A model generated the notes under the pieces. That model was given only the letters and a program-made list of their open reading frames with translations, had not been told where the DNA came from and made no database searches. A stretch of DNA of 43,009 bases from the NCBI GenBank assembly GCA_001512505.1, contig LFSC01000030.1:1-43009 (forward strand). Direction: 5' to 3'. The stretch's first letter is position 1. The number at the start of each line of letters is the position of its first letter. Source of the DNA: Clostridiaceae bacterium DTU079. GTDB taxonomy: Bacteria; Bacillota; Clostridia; Acetivibrionales; Acetivibrionaceae. A program made the position numbers and the translations under genes. This document shows positions 1-10,228 of the stretch, piece after piece.

Positions 1-12
1 GGGAGGATATCA

Positions 13-819
13 ATGAAAAAAATAATATCATTATTAGTAGTTTTAATTATTGCAGGAGTTTTTTTAACTACAAATTGTATTGCTTATGAGCTTCCTCTTT
101 GCGTTTTTTACAATGGGGATGAAATAGTTTTCCCAGATCAACAACCCTTTATTGATTCTCATGGAAGAACCCAAGCTCCGGCTAGGTTTATTGGCGAAAA
201 ATTAGGTGCAACTGTTACATGGGATGGAATTGCAAAGAAAGCTACATTTGAAAGAGGCAGTGATAAATTGGTTCTCTATGTAGATAAAAGAGACTATACC
301 GTAAACGGTGTTAAAAAGCAAATGGATACTGTTGCGTTGAATATCGAAGGCAGAATTTTCGTTCCTGTTCGCTATGTCGCTGAAGCCTTTGGTGCCACTG
401 TAACTTGGGAGCCTAGTATTAAAACTGTTTACATTACCTTAAATAAAACTGGAAGCAATAACAACAACAATAACAACGGAAAAGAAGTTGGTGGATTTAA
501 AATCCCAGCAGACACAAATCTTGTTGTTACAAAGGTACAAGCTCGTGAAGAGATAGAAGCAAAGTTTGAAGTTAATTTGTTGAGAGACAATTTTGAAAAG
601 CAAAAAGCTGATTTAAAGGAAATTCTCCTTCAAAAGTTTGAACCCGAAATAGTTGATCAAATTATGAATCATATAAATCAAAAAAAAGTAGAAGAATATA
701 TTTTACCTGAAAAAGTTTTATATAGTGCAAAAAATGATCAATACATTTGGATAAAAGAATCTCGATTTATAGATATAAATATAGTTGTATACGTAAAAGG
801 ATTTGATTTTCCAATTTAG
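13..819 (+). CDS. exported stalk-domain (copper amine oxidase N-terminal-like) protein
   Basis: 268 residues. The ATG follows a strong GGGAGG site at the very start of the window. Residues 1-25 form a signal peptide (KK, hydrophobic core, small residues near position 24). Residues about 30-145 match the stalk / copper amine oxidase N-terminal-like domain of clostridial surface proteins: two copies of a 'GR..-P.R-.-.E..GATVTW' motif (APARFIGEKLGATVTW and VPVRYVAEAFGATVTW). A seven-asparagine run within a polar linker (about 147-158) leads to a charged, helix-rich C-terminal part of about 110 residues with no recognised domain. The domain name does not imply amine oxidase activity; it is usually a cell-surface or structural module. 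The next gene starts 25 nt downstream, so the two are probably co-transcribed. Domain call is firm, role unknown. Confidence 0.85.
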   Translation: MKKIISLLVVLIIAGVFLTTNCIAYELPLCVFYNGDEIVFPDQQPFIDSHGRTQAPARFIGEKLGATVTWDGIAKKATFERGSDKLVLYVDKRDYTVNGVKKQMDTVALNIEGRIFVPVRYVAEAFGATVTWEPSIKTVYITLNKTGSNNNNNNNGKEVGGFKIPADTNLVVTKVQAREEIEAKFEVNLLRDNFEKQKADLKEILLQKFEPEIVDQIMNHINQKKVEEYILPEKVLYSAKNDQYIWIKESRFIDINIVVYVKGFDFPI

Positions 820-844
820 ATTGGAGATATGTGAGGTGGATTTT

Positions 845-3610
845 TTGAAATACCTAAAAAGAATTTTTGTATTTGTACTTTTAGTTGGAATATGCTTTTC
901 CGCACTTCCACAATATGCAACATATGGGTGGGATTTTATTGAAGAAATCGAAAAGGCTAATAATTTCCTAAAAGATAAATATGGATATAATGACTATTAT
1001 AAGTTGACTTGTTCATATGGAAACATCGCCAATCAATACGTTACCAATGGACATGGTGCATTCTATAATTACCCATTAATGTTGTATGGAACAGCACAGG
1101 AAGCAACTGATAGTTATTTTGAAGGAAAAGGTTCTTCTTCTCCTGCCGGTAAATACTCAAATAAAAATAAAGAGTACAGGGCATTAGGCTTCACAAGAGA
1201 AGGATGTCCATTTCCTAATCCATGGTTTCCACCTGATTATAGCGGTAATTTTACAAACAACAACGACAGCATATTGGTGCCAAAAGTTCCTATCAAATTA
1301 GATACAGAAACAAGCGATTCCGACCGTTGTTGGATAAAAGAACCATATGATGTTAGATCTGGGTATAAAGTTCAATTATCAAGGAACTTACCCGGGGTAG
1401 GAAATTCAATTTATATTAATGATGGAACAGCAAATATGATAAAAAGCTGGGTAAGAACAGATTCTTTTACTCCTGATAGAATTTTAGAGAGATTTGGAGA
1501 CAGAGCATATTACGCTAATCTTGTCGTAAACCCTCCTGTAAGTATAAAGGATAACCTTGAAGACTATATTGCTGTGCTCTCTCCCCCGACTGACAGGTCA
1601 TGGGGTATTGGTATCGGATTCTACTATATAAGAACCGGCGGAACCCTTGCGAGTAGATATAGCCTATTCTACTTAATGCCTACAGAACTTGCCGCTAAAC
1701 AAGATATCTTGTCTGCTTCATTCAGTAATTTACCTGGTAAATACGCAGATGCAGGTAAAGAATTAGCTATTGGTATAAATATAAAAACAAACAGCGAAGA
1801 AGATTTGGAAGGAGTAGATTATAAGCTAGAGGTCACAAGAGTAAAGGACGGAAAACCTCTGGCTATAGAAATTAAAGGTAATAAAATCTATCCCCTTAAG
1901 CAAAAAATAGATATACCTCAAACCATAGGTAATAGGTTTTACGTTTGCTTTGAAATGCCTGAGGATAGTGGGGTTAATATTAGATTTGTTATTAACGAAA
2001 ACGGAACAAACCCTGTTGAAACCTATCTTATTAACAATAGAATAGAAACTACCATTAATGTTCCTCTGCCTCCGACTATACAGGCGTTTGATTTGGATTA
2101 TAATGTATTATCCAGAAGAATTACTTATCCTCTTTACAACCAACCTATTACAGCTACTCTTCCGTCAGGTTATTCATGGACTGGAAATGCAACAGGTTCT
2201 CTTGACGTAGAAAATCAATCTGAAAACTTGTTAAGAGATTTTAACGTAACAAATAACCCAAGGATAAACGAACCGTCTACAATAATAACTCGAGAACCTC
2301 AAATACATGCAACATTAACAAGACCTGATTTTGGTGATGACCCTCAAAATAAAAAATGGTCTAACTGGAATGATCCTTATACTCCTGTGGGAAGAGAAGG
2401 TATAGTAACCTTTGACGGTACGGTTAGCAGACCCTATGAATATTATTGCGGTTTTGAAGATTGCGAAGAATGCCCCCATGATGATACTGCAACAGCTGAA
2501 TTTGAGCCCGGAAGAAACATTACCAATGCCAGGGCTTTCATATATAACGGAAAGGCTACCATAGAACCCAAGGTATATAGCAACAGGATAGATTATTCTG
2601 ACTCTGCAAAGGAAATTAACCTGCTTTGGACAAGTAAACCCTATAATTTCAATGTTGTTCGCTGGATGTACCATATGGATGAAAACGGTAACCTGATTAA
2701 TCCAACACTTGTAGACGGTAGATACCAAAGAACCTTTACTCAGCAGGATTCCGGAAAATTCAACTGGTCAATACCGTCCAGCATGGAAGCCAATTATAAA
2801 AGGAGCAGAGAAGCTGCACGCAGAGGCGATAAAAGTAGTTCCGAACGGGACATAGCTGTTTTTGCATCGGATAAGGCATATCAAAAAACAGCCTATCCCA
2901 TCCGGTCAGGCTATTACTTTAACCCAACCGGAACCTATCAATTTACAGTAGAGACAGTAACCTATAAACCGACAACGGCTGATACGGAAGAACACAGGAA
3001 TCTTGTACAGGCACTTATTAACTCCTTCAGATATGAATCGGATCTTGTGTATGTCAACAATAAAAATCAGGCAGTGGACATTCAAAACCAGCCTGCATCA
3101 AAAAGCGGTACTGTTTATGTTGCAAGATCAGCAGCAATTACAGCGGCTGATCCCATAGGCTTGGATGGAGTTAAATGGCTCGAAGTAAGAGACAGAAGTA
3201 CCGACTCTTCCCGCTATAGAAAGACAGTAGAACAAATCAATCACTCCACCGATGTGGATGGCTCTAATACACATGAGTTTTGGAAAAATGTTTTGGAGGG
3301 TTATAGAGAATCAGGTACACTCTCAAGCTTTAATAATTTCAAATACAGAGAGTACGTTAAACCCGGTCAAACCATGTATAGAATAACCGAAAGAACAACC
3401 GTAACAATTATAGTTAATCCGCAAAACGTAAAAGCGTACACCCATATACAGATGGCAAACGGCAAATACAATGTACGTGCCTATTTCGACGAAACTGCAC
3501 TTAAAAATATCAGTAGTGCACTTCCAAACATAAAGAGATTTCAAATTGACGGGATTGAAATATCGGTTGTTGGCTCTAGATATGACGATATGGGTTATAA
3601 TGAAGATTAA
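845..3610 (+). CDS. large secreted protein of unknown function
   Basis: The frame is open from 803, but the best start is TTG at 845: it has an AGGTGGA site a few bases upstream and is directly followed by a signal peptide (KYLKRIF, then a hydrophobic stretch ending near ALPQYATYG). The product is 921 residues, hydrophilic, rich in Tyr, Asn, Pro and Thr, with no membrane segment after the signal peptide and no sorting motif or dockerin at the C terminus. A C..C pair (DCEECPHDD) lies near the middle. The composition suggests extended beta-rich modules, but I recognise no family. It lies just downstream of the stalk-domain gene and is followed by a clear terminator, so it is the last gene of an operon whose start is outside the window. 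A partnership of the two at the cell surface is inference. Confidence 0.8.
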   Translation: MKYLKRIFVFVLLVGICFSALPQYATYGWDFIEEIEKANNFLKDKYGYNDYYKLTCSYGNIANQYVTNGHGAFYNYPLMLYGTAQEATDSYFEGKGSSSPAGKYSNKNKEYRALGFTREGCPFPNPWFPPDYSGNFTNNNDSILVPKVPIKLDTETSDSDRCWIKEPYDVRSGYKVQLSRNLPGVGNSIYINDGTANMIKSWVRTDSFTPDRILERFGDRAYYANLVVNPPVSIKDNLEDYIAVLSPPTDRSWGIGIGFYYIRTGGTLASRYSLFYLMPTELAAKQDILSASFSNLPGKYADAGKELAIGINIKTNSEEDLEGVDYKLEVTRVKDGKPLAIEIKGNKIYPLKQKIDIPQTIGNRFYVCFEMPEDSGVNIRFVINENGTNPVETYLINNRIETTINVPLPPTIQAFDLDYNVLSRRITYPLYNQPITATLPSGYSWTGNATGSLDVENQSENLLRDFNVTNNPRINEPSTIITREPQIHATLTRPDFGDDPQNKKWSNWNDPYTPVGREGIVTFDGTVSRPYEYYCGFEDCEECPHDDTATAEFEPGRNITNARAFIYNGKATIEPKVYSNRIDYSDSAKEINLLWTSKPYNFNVVRWMYHMDENGNLINPTLVDGRYQRTFTQQDSGKFNWSIPSSMEANYKRSREAARRGDKSSSERDIAVFASDKAYQKTAYPIRSGYYFNPTGTYQFTVETVTYKPTTADTEEHRNLVQALINSFRYESDLVYVNNKNQAVDIQNQPASKSGTVYVARSAAITAADPIGLDGVKWLEVRDRSTDSSRYRKTVEQINHSTDVDGSNTHEFWKNVLEGYRESGTLSSFNNFKYREYVKPGQTMYRITERTTVTIIVNPQNVKAYTHIQMANGKYNVRAYFDETALKNISSALPNIKRFQIDGIEISVVGSRYDDMGYNED

Positions 3611-3624
3611 TAATATGTGATTTT

Positions 3625-3667
3625 AAAAAGGTTCCCCTACTCTATCGTAATTAGGAGAACCTTTTTC
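3625..3667 (+). terminator. intrinsic terminator after the secreted-protein operon
   Basis: Inverted repeat AAAAAGGTTC(C/T)CCTA ... TAGGAGAACCTTTTT, 15 nt past the stop codon and ending in a T run. The A run on the left arm means it could also work on the minus strand, toward the broken DUF3592 gene. Confidence 0.85.
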
Positions 3668-3786
3668 ATATGTAATACTATTTATTTTATTGCTATTTGA
3701 AAAGTTCACTTTCCTGATCTTTTTTTTATACAGAACCAATAGACAAAAAAGAGTTCCGTGCTGCCGGTATCTCTTAAAAATAATTT

Positions 3787-4248
3787 TTACAAATTCATTA
3801 CAAACCATACGGCGAATAACATTACAGAGAAAAGCAATAAAATAAATGAGAAAGACCCGCATAGTATTATAGGTAAATATCTTGATGCAGGAATATTAAC
3901 TATGGCATCTGCTGGATTTTGGGGATCGTAATAAACTTCTATTGTATCTCCCACGCGGTAATCAAAATTACCTGCGCCGATATTGGATCGTAAAATTAGT
4001 TCTTCTCCTTCATTTGTTTTATATTTTACAATGGGATATATCACGCCGCTTCTAGCAGAATCAAAGTCTCTAAATTTAGAAGTTCTTCTGCCAATTATTT
4101 ACACTCCCCCGGTAACCTTTATATAAGTTTGATATATTAACTTATATTTTATATTGGATTTATTCTGCAGAATAATACCGAGTATAAGCAAAGACACCCC
4201 CAATATAAATGCCAAAATACTTAATAATAAAAATAACAAGATTAGCAC
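3787..4248 (-). pseudogene. DUF3592 membrane protein interrupted by an in-frame stop
   Basis: Reading the minus strand from GTG at 4248 (or TTG at 4239, which is better spaced from AAGGAAGG) gives a hydrophobic N-terminal helix (VLILLFLLLSILAFILG...), then TGGV, then TAA at 4101-4099, and in the same frame IIGRRTSKF, GVIYPIVKY, the DUF3592 core (YRVGDTIEVYYDPQNPADA) and a second membrane helix at the C terminus. Both sides of the stop fit one DUF3592 protein of about 153 residues with no frame change, so the lesion is a single nonsense codon. The downstream part alone could start at GTG 4044 (85 residues) but would lack the first helix. A sequencing error or stop read-through is not excluded. 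Function of the family is unknown. Confidence 0.75.
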
Positions 4249-4350
4249 CGCCTTCCTTTAATAGTTATGGCTTATTCTACCATACGGCATCAAAAAATTC
4301 AATAACCCATCTTAATGATGAAACCTTCGGCAATCCCCCATAAAAACATA

Positions 4351-4411
4351 AAGCCTGTACCTTGATGCCATCACATTGAAAAATGTAACGGCCGTAGGTA
4401 CAGGCATTTTT
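4351..4411. terminator. bidirectional terminator downstream of leuS
   Basis: Perfect 10-bp arms GCCTGTACCT (4353-4362) and AGGTACAGGC (4396-4405) with a large internal loop. A T run follows on the plus strand (ATTTTTAAT), and TTTATGTTTTT follows on the minus strand. It lies about 60 nt past the leuS stop. Confidence 0.75.
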
Positions 4412-4466
4412 AATCGGTCAATTAATACCACTATTTGAAATTAACCAATCAAACAGTTATTCCTTC

Positions 4467-6944
4467 TTACTTCACTACGATATTTACAAGCTTACCGGGT
4501 ACTGAAATAACCTTAACCACATTTTTGCCCTGGGTTTCAGCCACGATCTTTTCACACTTTAATGCCTGCTCTTCCACCTGTTCTTTTGTCAGGTTTGACG
4601 GAATAACAAGCTTATCCCTTACCTTTCCGTTAATCTGAACAACAATTTCTATTTCGTCTTTTATAAGTGCATCGGGATCATACTTCGGCCAACTCTGATC
4701 ATGTACACTGCCTTCTTTACCTATTATTCTCCACAATTCTTCCGTTGCATGAGGAATGAAAGGTGCCAGCATTATTATCATATTCTCAATAGCTACTTTT
4801 AACAGTGCACTGTTCTTGCTTTCATCGGCAACTTTATCTTTGTAATAATACAACGAGTTAACCAACTCCATAATCGCACTTATCGCAGTATTAAAGTTAA
4901 ATCGCTGTCCCACATCGTCTGTAACCCTCTTAATGGTGTTATTAACCATAAACCAAAGCTTCTTATCCTCAGCGGTGAATTTAGATGTATCGATAGCTTG
5001 GTCTTCCTTTATTGCATCTATAAAATCATTAATAATTCTCCAGACCCTGTTAATAAACCTATAGCAACCCTCTACTCCCTGGTCGCTCCATTCCAAATCC
5101 TTTTCCGGTGGAGAAGCGAACAGAATGAAGAGCCTTGCAGTATCAGCACCGTATTTTTCAATTATTTCCTCAGGGCTCACAACATTTCCTAAGGACTTGG
5201 ACATCTTAGCCCCATCCTTAAGCACCATTCCTTGAGTCAAAAGATTTGTAAAGGGCTCATCGTAAGCAACATAACCCATATCATAAAGAGCCTTCATGAA
5301 AAATCTTGAATACAGAAGATGCAAAATTGCATGCTCCACACCGCCGATATACTGGTCCACAGGCATCCAGTACTTTACGCTTTCCTTATCAAAAGGCTCC
5401 TTAGCATTGCACGGATCGCAATACCTTAAGTAATACCACGATGAACACACAAATGTGTCCATTGTATCTATTTCACGTCTGCCCATCTTACCGCATTTGG
5501 GACATTTTGCAGCGATAAAAGTCTCACTTGTGGAAAGGGGTGATTCTCCCTGACCGGAAAATTTAACATCCGTCGGTAAAATAACGGGCAAATCTTCTTC
5601 CGGTACAGGCACAATGCCACAGTCATCACAATATATAACAGGTATCGGTGCTCCCCAGTATCTCTGTCTTGAAATCAGCCAGTCTCTTAACCTGAAGTTT
5701 ACCTTTCTTTCACCGTACCCCATCTGTTCAATATAGTCAATTATTTTACCTATGGCCTCGTCGCTTCTTACTCCATCAAACTTACCTGAATTCGTAAGAT
5801 ACCCAACTTCCTCAAAGGCTTCAGTCATCTTTGAAGCATCAAGCTGTTGACCTTCCGGTTGAATTACAACCTTAATCGGCAAGCCATACTTCTTTGAAAA
5901 CTCAAAGTCTCTCTGGTCATGGGCCGGAACAGCCATAACAGCACCGGTACCATACTCTGCAAGAACATAATTTGCAAGATAAAGAGGTACCTTATCATTG
6001 TTCAAGGGATTTATAACATATCTTCCGGTAAAGACTCCTTCTTTTTCCACTTCGTTGGATGTCCTGTCGATTTCGTTGAGATAGGACATCTTGTTTATAA
6101 ACTCCTTACAAGTCTCTTCCTGTTCCGTTCCCTTAATCAATTCCTTTACTATGGGATGCTCCGGAGCAATAACCATATAAGTAACGCCATATATGGTATC
6201 AGGTCTTGTGGTGTATATTCTCACCACTTTATCCATACCGTCGACCTTAAAATCAACCTCAACACCTTCACTTCTGCCAATCCAGTTCTGCTGCATTATT
6301 TTAACTTTATCGGGCCATCCCTTGAGCTTTTCTATATCGTCTAAAAGTCTTTGGGCATAATCGGTAATTTTAAAGAACCACTGCTCCAATTCCTTCTTAC
6401 CTACAATAGACTTACAACGCTCACAAGCACCGTTTACCACCTGCTCGTTGGCTAAAACGGTAGCGCAGGAAGGACACCAATTTACATAGGATTTCTTTTT
6501 GTATGCAAGACCTCTTTTGTAGAGCTGTAAAAACATCCACTGGGTCCATTTATAATAATCAGGATGACAGGTGGCAACCTCTCTGTCCCAGTCATAGCTG
6601 ATACCCAGCTCTTTTAACTGCCTCCTCATGTTTTCAATATTTGACCATGTCCATTCGTTAGGATGGATGCCTCTTTTTATGGCAGCATTTTCTGCCGGCA
6701 AACCAAAGGAGTCCCAACCCATCGGGTGAATAACATTATATCCGTTCATCCTTTTGAACCTTGCTACGACATCACCAATGGAATAATTCCTAACATGTCC
6801 CATGTGAAGATTACCCGAAGGATAAGGAAACATCTCAAGTACGTAGTATTTCTCCTTTTTGTCGGATTGTTGAACACTAAATACCTTATCGTCCAGCCAT
6901 TTCTTTTGCCATTTTTTCTCAATATCTTTAAAGTCGTAATGCAT
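4467..6944 (-). CDS. leuS: leucyl-tRNA synthetase
   Basis: Charges tRNA(Leu) with leucine in the cytosol (class I aminoacyl-tRNA synthetase). 825 residues from the ATG at 6944, which has GGAGG 8 nt upstream; the frame runs open further but without a better start. Visible motifs: HIGH-type signature in [13 protein letters not shown], zinc-knuckle Cys pairs (CPSC and CERC), the inserted CP1 editing domain ([20 protein letters not shown]), KMSKS in [10 protein letters not shown], and an anticodon-binding/C-terminal region ending in the typical INGKVRDK. Full length for the bacterial family. It lies 116 nt after rsfS on the same strand and probably shares its transcript. No T-box leader is visible upstream. 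Confidence 0.98.
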   Translation of the reverse strand: MHYDFKDIEKKWQKKWLDDKVFSVQQSDKKEKYYVLEMFPYPSGNLHMGHVRNYSIGDVVARFKRMNGYNVIHPMGWDSFGLPAENAAIKRGIHPNEWTWSNIENMRRQLKELGISYDWDREVATCHPDYYKWTQWMFLQLYKRGLAYKKKSYVNWCPSCATVLANEQVVNGACERCKSIVGKKELEQWFFKITDYAQRLLDDIEKLKGWPDKVKIMQQNWIGRSEGVEVDFKVDGMDKVVRIYTTRPDTIYGVTYMVIAPEHPIVKELIKGTEQEETCKEFINKMSYLNEIDRTSNEVEKEGVFTGRYVINPLNNDKVPLYLANYVLAEYGTGAVMAVPAHDQRDFEFSKKYGLPIKVVIQPEGQQLDASKMTEAFEEVGYLTNSGKFDGVRSDEAIGKIIDYIEQMGYGERKVNFRLRDWLISRQRYWGAPIPVIYCDDCGIVPVPEEDLPVILPTDVKFSGQGESPLSTSETFIAAKCPKCGKMGRREIDTMDTFVCSSWYYLRYCDPCNAKEPFDKESVKYWMPVDQYIGGVEHAILHLLYSRFFMKALYDMGYVAYDEPFTNLLTQGMVLKDGAKMSKSLGNVVSPEEIIEKYGADTARLFILFASPPEKDLEWSDQGVEGCYRFINRVWRIINDFIDAIKEDQAIDTSKFTAEDKKLWFMVNNTIKRVTDDVGQRFNFNTAISAIMELVNSLYYYKDKVADESKNSALLKVAIENMIIMLAPFIPHATEELWRIIGKEGSVHDQSWPKYDPDALIKDEIEIVVQINGKVRDKLVIPSNLTKEQVEEQALKCEKIVAETQGKNVVKVISVPGKLVNIVVK

Positions 6945-7060
6945 AAAAAAAACCTCCACATTCAATCGCAAATAATAAATATATCAAACTCCAAAAACAG
7001 TATGTTTATCTGCCATGAAGTCAATTATCCGTTAAAGGTAAAATTCCCTGTACTTTCGGA

Positions 7061-7402
7061 TTACTCTCTGTGCTTCATTACACCGTCAGCCCATAATCTT
7101 TCAAGGTTGTAAAACTCCCTGTCCTCTTCATGGAAGATATGAATTACAACCGAGCCATAATCCAACAATACCCAACGGGCACTGTTATAGCCTTCCTTGT
7201 GAAGAAGCTTTATATTTTCTTGTGCCATTCGCTCTTCCACTTCATCGGCAAGCGACTTTATATGCGGAACGGATGTACCGCTGCATATAACAAAATAATC
7301 CGCCAGAATGGAAATCTCCCTAATATCGATGGTGCTTATGTCCTTAGCCTTTTTCTCGTCTAAAATAGCTTCTATTTTTTTGGCCAATTCATGAGATTCC
7401 AA
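7061..7402 (-). CDS. rsfS: ribosomal silencing factor RsfS
   Basis: RsfS (YbeB/Iojap family) binds uL14 of the large ribosomal subunit and blocks subunit joining when nutrients are low. I chose TTG at 7402: AAAGGAAGG lies 9 nt upstream and the protein then begins (M)ESHELAKKIEAILDEKKA, matching the usual family start. A GTG at 7423 would add seven residues but has no SD site. The product is 113 residues, normal for the family. Conserved core: ADYFVICSG, W.LLDYG.VV.HIF, and R..YNLERLW. It lies downstream of yqeK and upstream of leuS, part of the common nadD-yqeK-rsfS cluster. Confidence 0.95.
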   Translation of the reverse strand: MESHELAKKIEAILDEKKAKDISTIDIREISILADYFVICSGTSVPHIKSLADEVEERMAQENIKLLHKEGYNSARWVLLDYGSVVIHIFHEEDREFYNLERLWADGVMKHRE

Positions 7403-7537
7403 ATCAATTATCCTTCCTTTCACTAAATTTTTATACCTAAAATATTCATGTAATTTCTAACCCATTATATTTTTAATTCAAAACTCATCCAATATAAATT
7501 TTTTCCCATAAAACCCATTGTTCTTGCATTTGTATAA

Positions 7538-7567
7538 ATTATAACACTAAGACAACGGTTTTGTGAA
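7538..7567 (-). promoter_or_regulatory. candidate promoter for rsfS-leuS
   Basis: On the minus strand TTCACA (plus 7562-7567), an 18-nt spacer and TATAAT (plus 7538-7543) lie in the 187-nt gap between yqeK and rsfS. The -10 is perfect and the -35 is weak, so this is a moderate candidate for an internal promoter separating rsfS-leuS from yqeK-nadD. Confidence 0.4.
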
Positions 7568-7589
7568 TAAAAACTTATATTTGATATAT

Positions 7590-8159
7590 TTATTTCATAC
7601 TCTCCTTGATAATAAAATTGCGTGCATTAATTGTGTCAGGATGGATAAGAACACCTTTATCCAATATATGCTTTATTGTATTATCAAGGGATATTAGTAT
7701 CGCTTTGTCCAGATCCTTGTAAGCTAAATCTCTTACTTTATCCACCCCGTGAAACTTTCTACCCGGCTCAATATAGTCTGCGATAAAAACTATTTTATCC
7801 AGCAAAGTCATGTCCTCTCTACCCGTGGTATGGCAAGCAATGGCCCTTATAACATCTTCGTCCTCAACACCGTACACATCCCTGGCAAGAGCTGCTCCTA
7901 ACGGACCGTGCAAAAGCTGGGGCTGTAAATTTGTAATATAGTTTACTTCGATACCATATCTCCCGCAAAGCTCAAGCACTTCCTGACCCTCTATATTCCT
8001 TGCGCAATCGTGCAAAATACCTGCAATTGCAGCTTTCCCTCTGTCTTCGCCGTATTTTTCAGCCAATTTAACAGCCGTATCCATAACCCCTATTGAATGT
8101 TTAAATCTCTTTGGTGAAAGAGTTTCCTCAAGCTGCTTTTTCATTTCTTCCAATGTCAT
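7590..8159 (-). CDS. yqeK: YqeK-type HD-domain Ap4A hydrolase
   Basis: 189-residue HD-superfamily protein of the YqeK family, whose characterised members hydrolyse diadenosine tetraphosphate symmetrically to two ADP. Metal-binding motifs are visible: KHSIGV near residue 21, the HD pair in ILHDCARN, HGPLGA, CHTTG, and the final Asp region KIVFIADYIEPGR. The start ATG has AGAGGTAG upstream. It is 33 nt downstream of nadD, the classical gene pair, and probably co-transcribed with it. Biochemical role is from the family. Confidence 0.92.
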   Translation of the reverse strand: MTLEEMKKQLEETLSPKRFKHSIGVMDTAVKLAEKYGEDRGKAAIAGILHDCARNIEGQEVLELCGRYGIEVNYITNLQPQLLHGPLGAALARDVYGVEDEDVIRAIACHTTGREDMTLLDKIVFIADYIEPGRKFHGVDKVRDLAYKDLDKAILISLDNTIKHILDKGVLIHPDTINARNFIIKESMK

Positions 8160-8192
8160 TACTTCTACCTCTGTATATAATTTAGTTTTCCG

Positions 8193-8816
8193 TCATTCTT
8201 CCATGTATATCCGGTTTTTTCTTATATATTCTTCAACGGCCTCCGGGACAAGATATCTTATGGATTTGTTTTGCTTTACCCTTTCCCTTATCATAGTTGA
8301 AGATACTTCTATAAGGGAAATTTCTGCCTCATGTATTTTTGCAGAAAACTCCTTCTCAAGATACCTAATTCTCTCTCTGAATCCATCCCTGTCTTTTCCC
8401 GGTCTCATTGCCGCTATAAACTCACATATCTCAAATACCTTCTCGTAATCCTTCCATGTGAGAAGATCATAGAGTACATCCGCACCTATTATATAATACA
8501 TATGAGCATTGTTTTTGTTATGCTCTTTTAAATCCCTCAGCGTATCTATGGTATAAGTATATCCCTTCCTGTCAATCTCAATCCTGGACTCCTCAAAATA
8601 AGGATTTTCCTTTAACGCTTCACATACCATATTATATCGGTGCTCAGCATCGGTTACCGTTTGGAGTTTCTTGTGCGGAGGATTGCCGGACGGTATAAAT
8701 ATTACCTTATCCAGTTGAAATTCCTCCCTTATCTGCTCTGCCATAATTAAATGACCGATATGAATAGGGTCAAAGGTCCCCCCCAATATACCTACTCTTC
8801 TTTCACTGTTTACCAT
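8193..8816 (-). CDS. nadD: nicotinate-nucleotide adenylyltransferase
   Basis: Makes deamido-NAD from nicotinate mononucleotide and ATP (NAD biosynthesis, cytosolic). 207 residues from the ATG at 8816, which follows GAAGGA at good spacing and places the nucleotidyltransferase signature [12 protein letters not shown] at residues 9-20. ATGs at 8831 and 8849 would add residues unlike the family. The C-terminal [13 protein letters not shown] motif ([12 protein letters not shown]) and the usual ending [10 protein letters not shown] are present. It is first in the minus-strand group nadD-yqeK-rsfS-leuS; its promoter should lie in the region shared with repeat copy 1. Confidence 0.96.
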   Translation of the reverse strand: MVNSERRVGILGGTFDPIHIGHLIMAEQIREEFQLDKVIFIPSGNPPHKKLQTVTDAEHRYNMVCEALKENPYFEESRIEIDRKGYTYTIDTLRDLKEHNKNNAHMYYIIGADVLYDLLTWKDYEKVFEICEFIAAMRPGKDRDGFRERIRYLEKEFSAKIHEAEISLIEVSSTMIRERVKQNKSIRYLVPEAVEEYIRKNRIYMEE

Positions 8817-8999
8817 CTTCAATTCCTTCATTTCAATACTAGAGTGCATCTTCCGGAAAATAATTATAGCATAAAATCCCTCTACTTGAAAGCCACACTT
8901 GATTTTAAGTGCAATATTATCCGGGCAAAATGTGAAGTAAAGCTTTCGATATTGACAATGCCAAAGCCAAGGTTTACGGCAATATTTCGGTTATAACAC

Positions 9000-9161
9000 G
9001 AAGAAAAGTATGTAAGAAACGTTGTGAAGCAAGTCGTAGAGCCTGTTAATACGGCGAGAAAAGGGAGAGCATCCGTTCCCGCGAAGCGAATATTGCTCGA
9101 CCCCGAGGAGTATTTACAGGCTCCGGATTTGTAAATCTTAAGTTTTTGAATACTTTTCTTC
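9000..9161. repeat. dispersed palindromic element, copy 1 of 4
   Basis: About 162 bp with perfect 12-bp outer arms GAAGAAAAGTAT (9000-9011) and ATACTTTTCTTC (9150-9161). Inner arms are GAGCCTGTTAATAC (9039-9052) and GTATTTACAGGCTC (9110-9123), one mismatch apart, and the centre can fold further (GGGAGAGCA with TGCTCGACCC). It fills most of the 396-bp gap between nadD (8816) and the ROK gene (9213), both on the minus strand. No gene is seen in the rest of the gap. Confidence 0.85.
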
Positions 9162-9212
9162 ACATTTAATAGATTTTCCAAATTTTGAGGGCCTAATCCC
9201 TTGAGCTTTCGG

Positions 9213-10178
9213 TTATTCATGCACCCTATCTTTAATAAGCGCCAAGGCTCCGTATAAAATAGCATCATCTCCAAGCTTGCTTGCTACAATATCCGTTCCC
9301 TTTAGCACAGCCGGAAGGGCAAACCTTTTTATATGCCTCTTTAGCTGGGGTATAATATAATCTCCCAATGCCTCCAAAACACCGCCGCCCAATACAACCA
9401 TATCAGGATTGAAGATATTTACAAGAGAACCGGTTCCGGCGGCCAGATAATATACTGCCCGGTCCATAACCTCCAACGCAACAGGATCCTTTTGATCCAA
9501 AGCCTTTTTAAGGACTTTGCTTTTTATTATCGAATCATCATCCATCAGATCCTTTAAAACCGTATCCCTTCCTCTTTCAATCTGTACCTTTATTTCCCTT
9601 GTAATGGCAACCTTAGAGGCATAAGCTTCAAAACAGCCCCTTTGTCCGCAATTGCAGAAAGGACCTTCGGTGTTCAGCACCATATGCCCCAGTTCTCCGG
9701 CCAGGTAACGCGGTCCTGAAAAAAGCTTGTTGTTTATTATAAGCCCGCCGCCAATACCGGTTCCGACAAATATGCCTATCACGTTCTCCTTATTTACGGC
9801 AGCACCGTACTTCCACTCACCAAGCATTCCCACATTGGCATCATTCCCAAGGAAAAAGGGAACCTTGAATTTGCTTTCAATAATGCTTTTAATGTCGTAA
9901 TTTCTCCAGGGAAGGTTGGGAGCGAATATTATTTCCCCGGTGTCCTCATTGATAACCCCCGGTGCTCCTGCTGCAATTCCGGCAATCTCCTCGGTTTTTA
10001 TACCCGAGCCGTTGATCAGATCATCAATAACGCCTATAATCTTTTCCTCGACCTTTTCTACTCCCTTTTCAACCTTGGTTTTTTTCTTTGATTTGAAAAC
10101 AATGTTGTTATTTTCATCAAAAACCGCACCCAAAACTTTTGTACCGCCAATATCAAGGCATATAAATTTTTTTCCCAT
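9213..10178 (-). CDS. ROK-family sugar kinase, probable glucokinase
   Basis: 321 residues from the ATG at 10178 (GGAG 8 nt upstream), which puts the ATP-binding motif CLDIGGTKVLGAV at the N terminus as in ROK kinases. Other signatures: the ELGHM sugar-binding motif with catalytic context GNDANVG, and the ROK zinc site with consensus CNCGQRGCFEAYAS. The lack of an N-terminal HTH rules out the repressor branch. Likely reaction: ATP-dependent phosphorylation of glucose, as in the glucokinases of cellulolytic clostridia; other hexoses or N-acetyl sugars remain possible. It follows purD by 71 nt on the same strand with only a weak hairpin between, so it may be read as the tail of the pur transcript. 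Confidence 0.9.
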   Translation of the reverse strand: MGKKFICLDIGGTKVLGAVFDENNNIVFKSKKKTKVEKGVEKVEEKIIGVIDDLINGSGIKTEEIAGIAAGAPGVINEDTGEIIFAPNLPWRNYDIKSIIESKFKVPFFLGNDANVGMLGEWKYGAAVNKENVIGIFVGTGIGGGLIINNKLFSGPRYLAGELGHMVLNTEGPFCNCGQRGCFEAYASKVAITREIKVQIERGRDTVLKDLMDDDSIIKSKVLKKALDQKDPVALEVMDRAVYYLAAGTGSLVNIFNPDMVVLGGGVLEALGDYIIPQLKRHIKRFALPAVLKGTDIVASKLGDDAILYGALALIKDRVHE

Positions 10179-10228
10179 GCTATCAACTCCATCCGGTTTT
10201 GTAGAAAATACCATTGTACTACTAACAA

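Noticed and set aside
2315..2728. Minus-strand open frame inside the large secreted-protein gene
   Set aside because: Lies wholly opposite a better supported gene; composition is that of a reverse-complement frame.
6945..7060. T-box leader ahead of leuS
   Set aside because: Only 116 nt between rsfS and leuS, with no T-box core sequence and no terminator.
8882..9274. Open frame across repeat copy 1
   Set aside because: Runs through the palindromic element and overlaps the ROK gene end; no SD or protein features.
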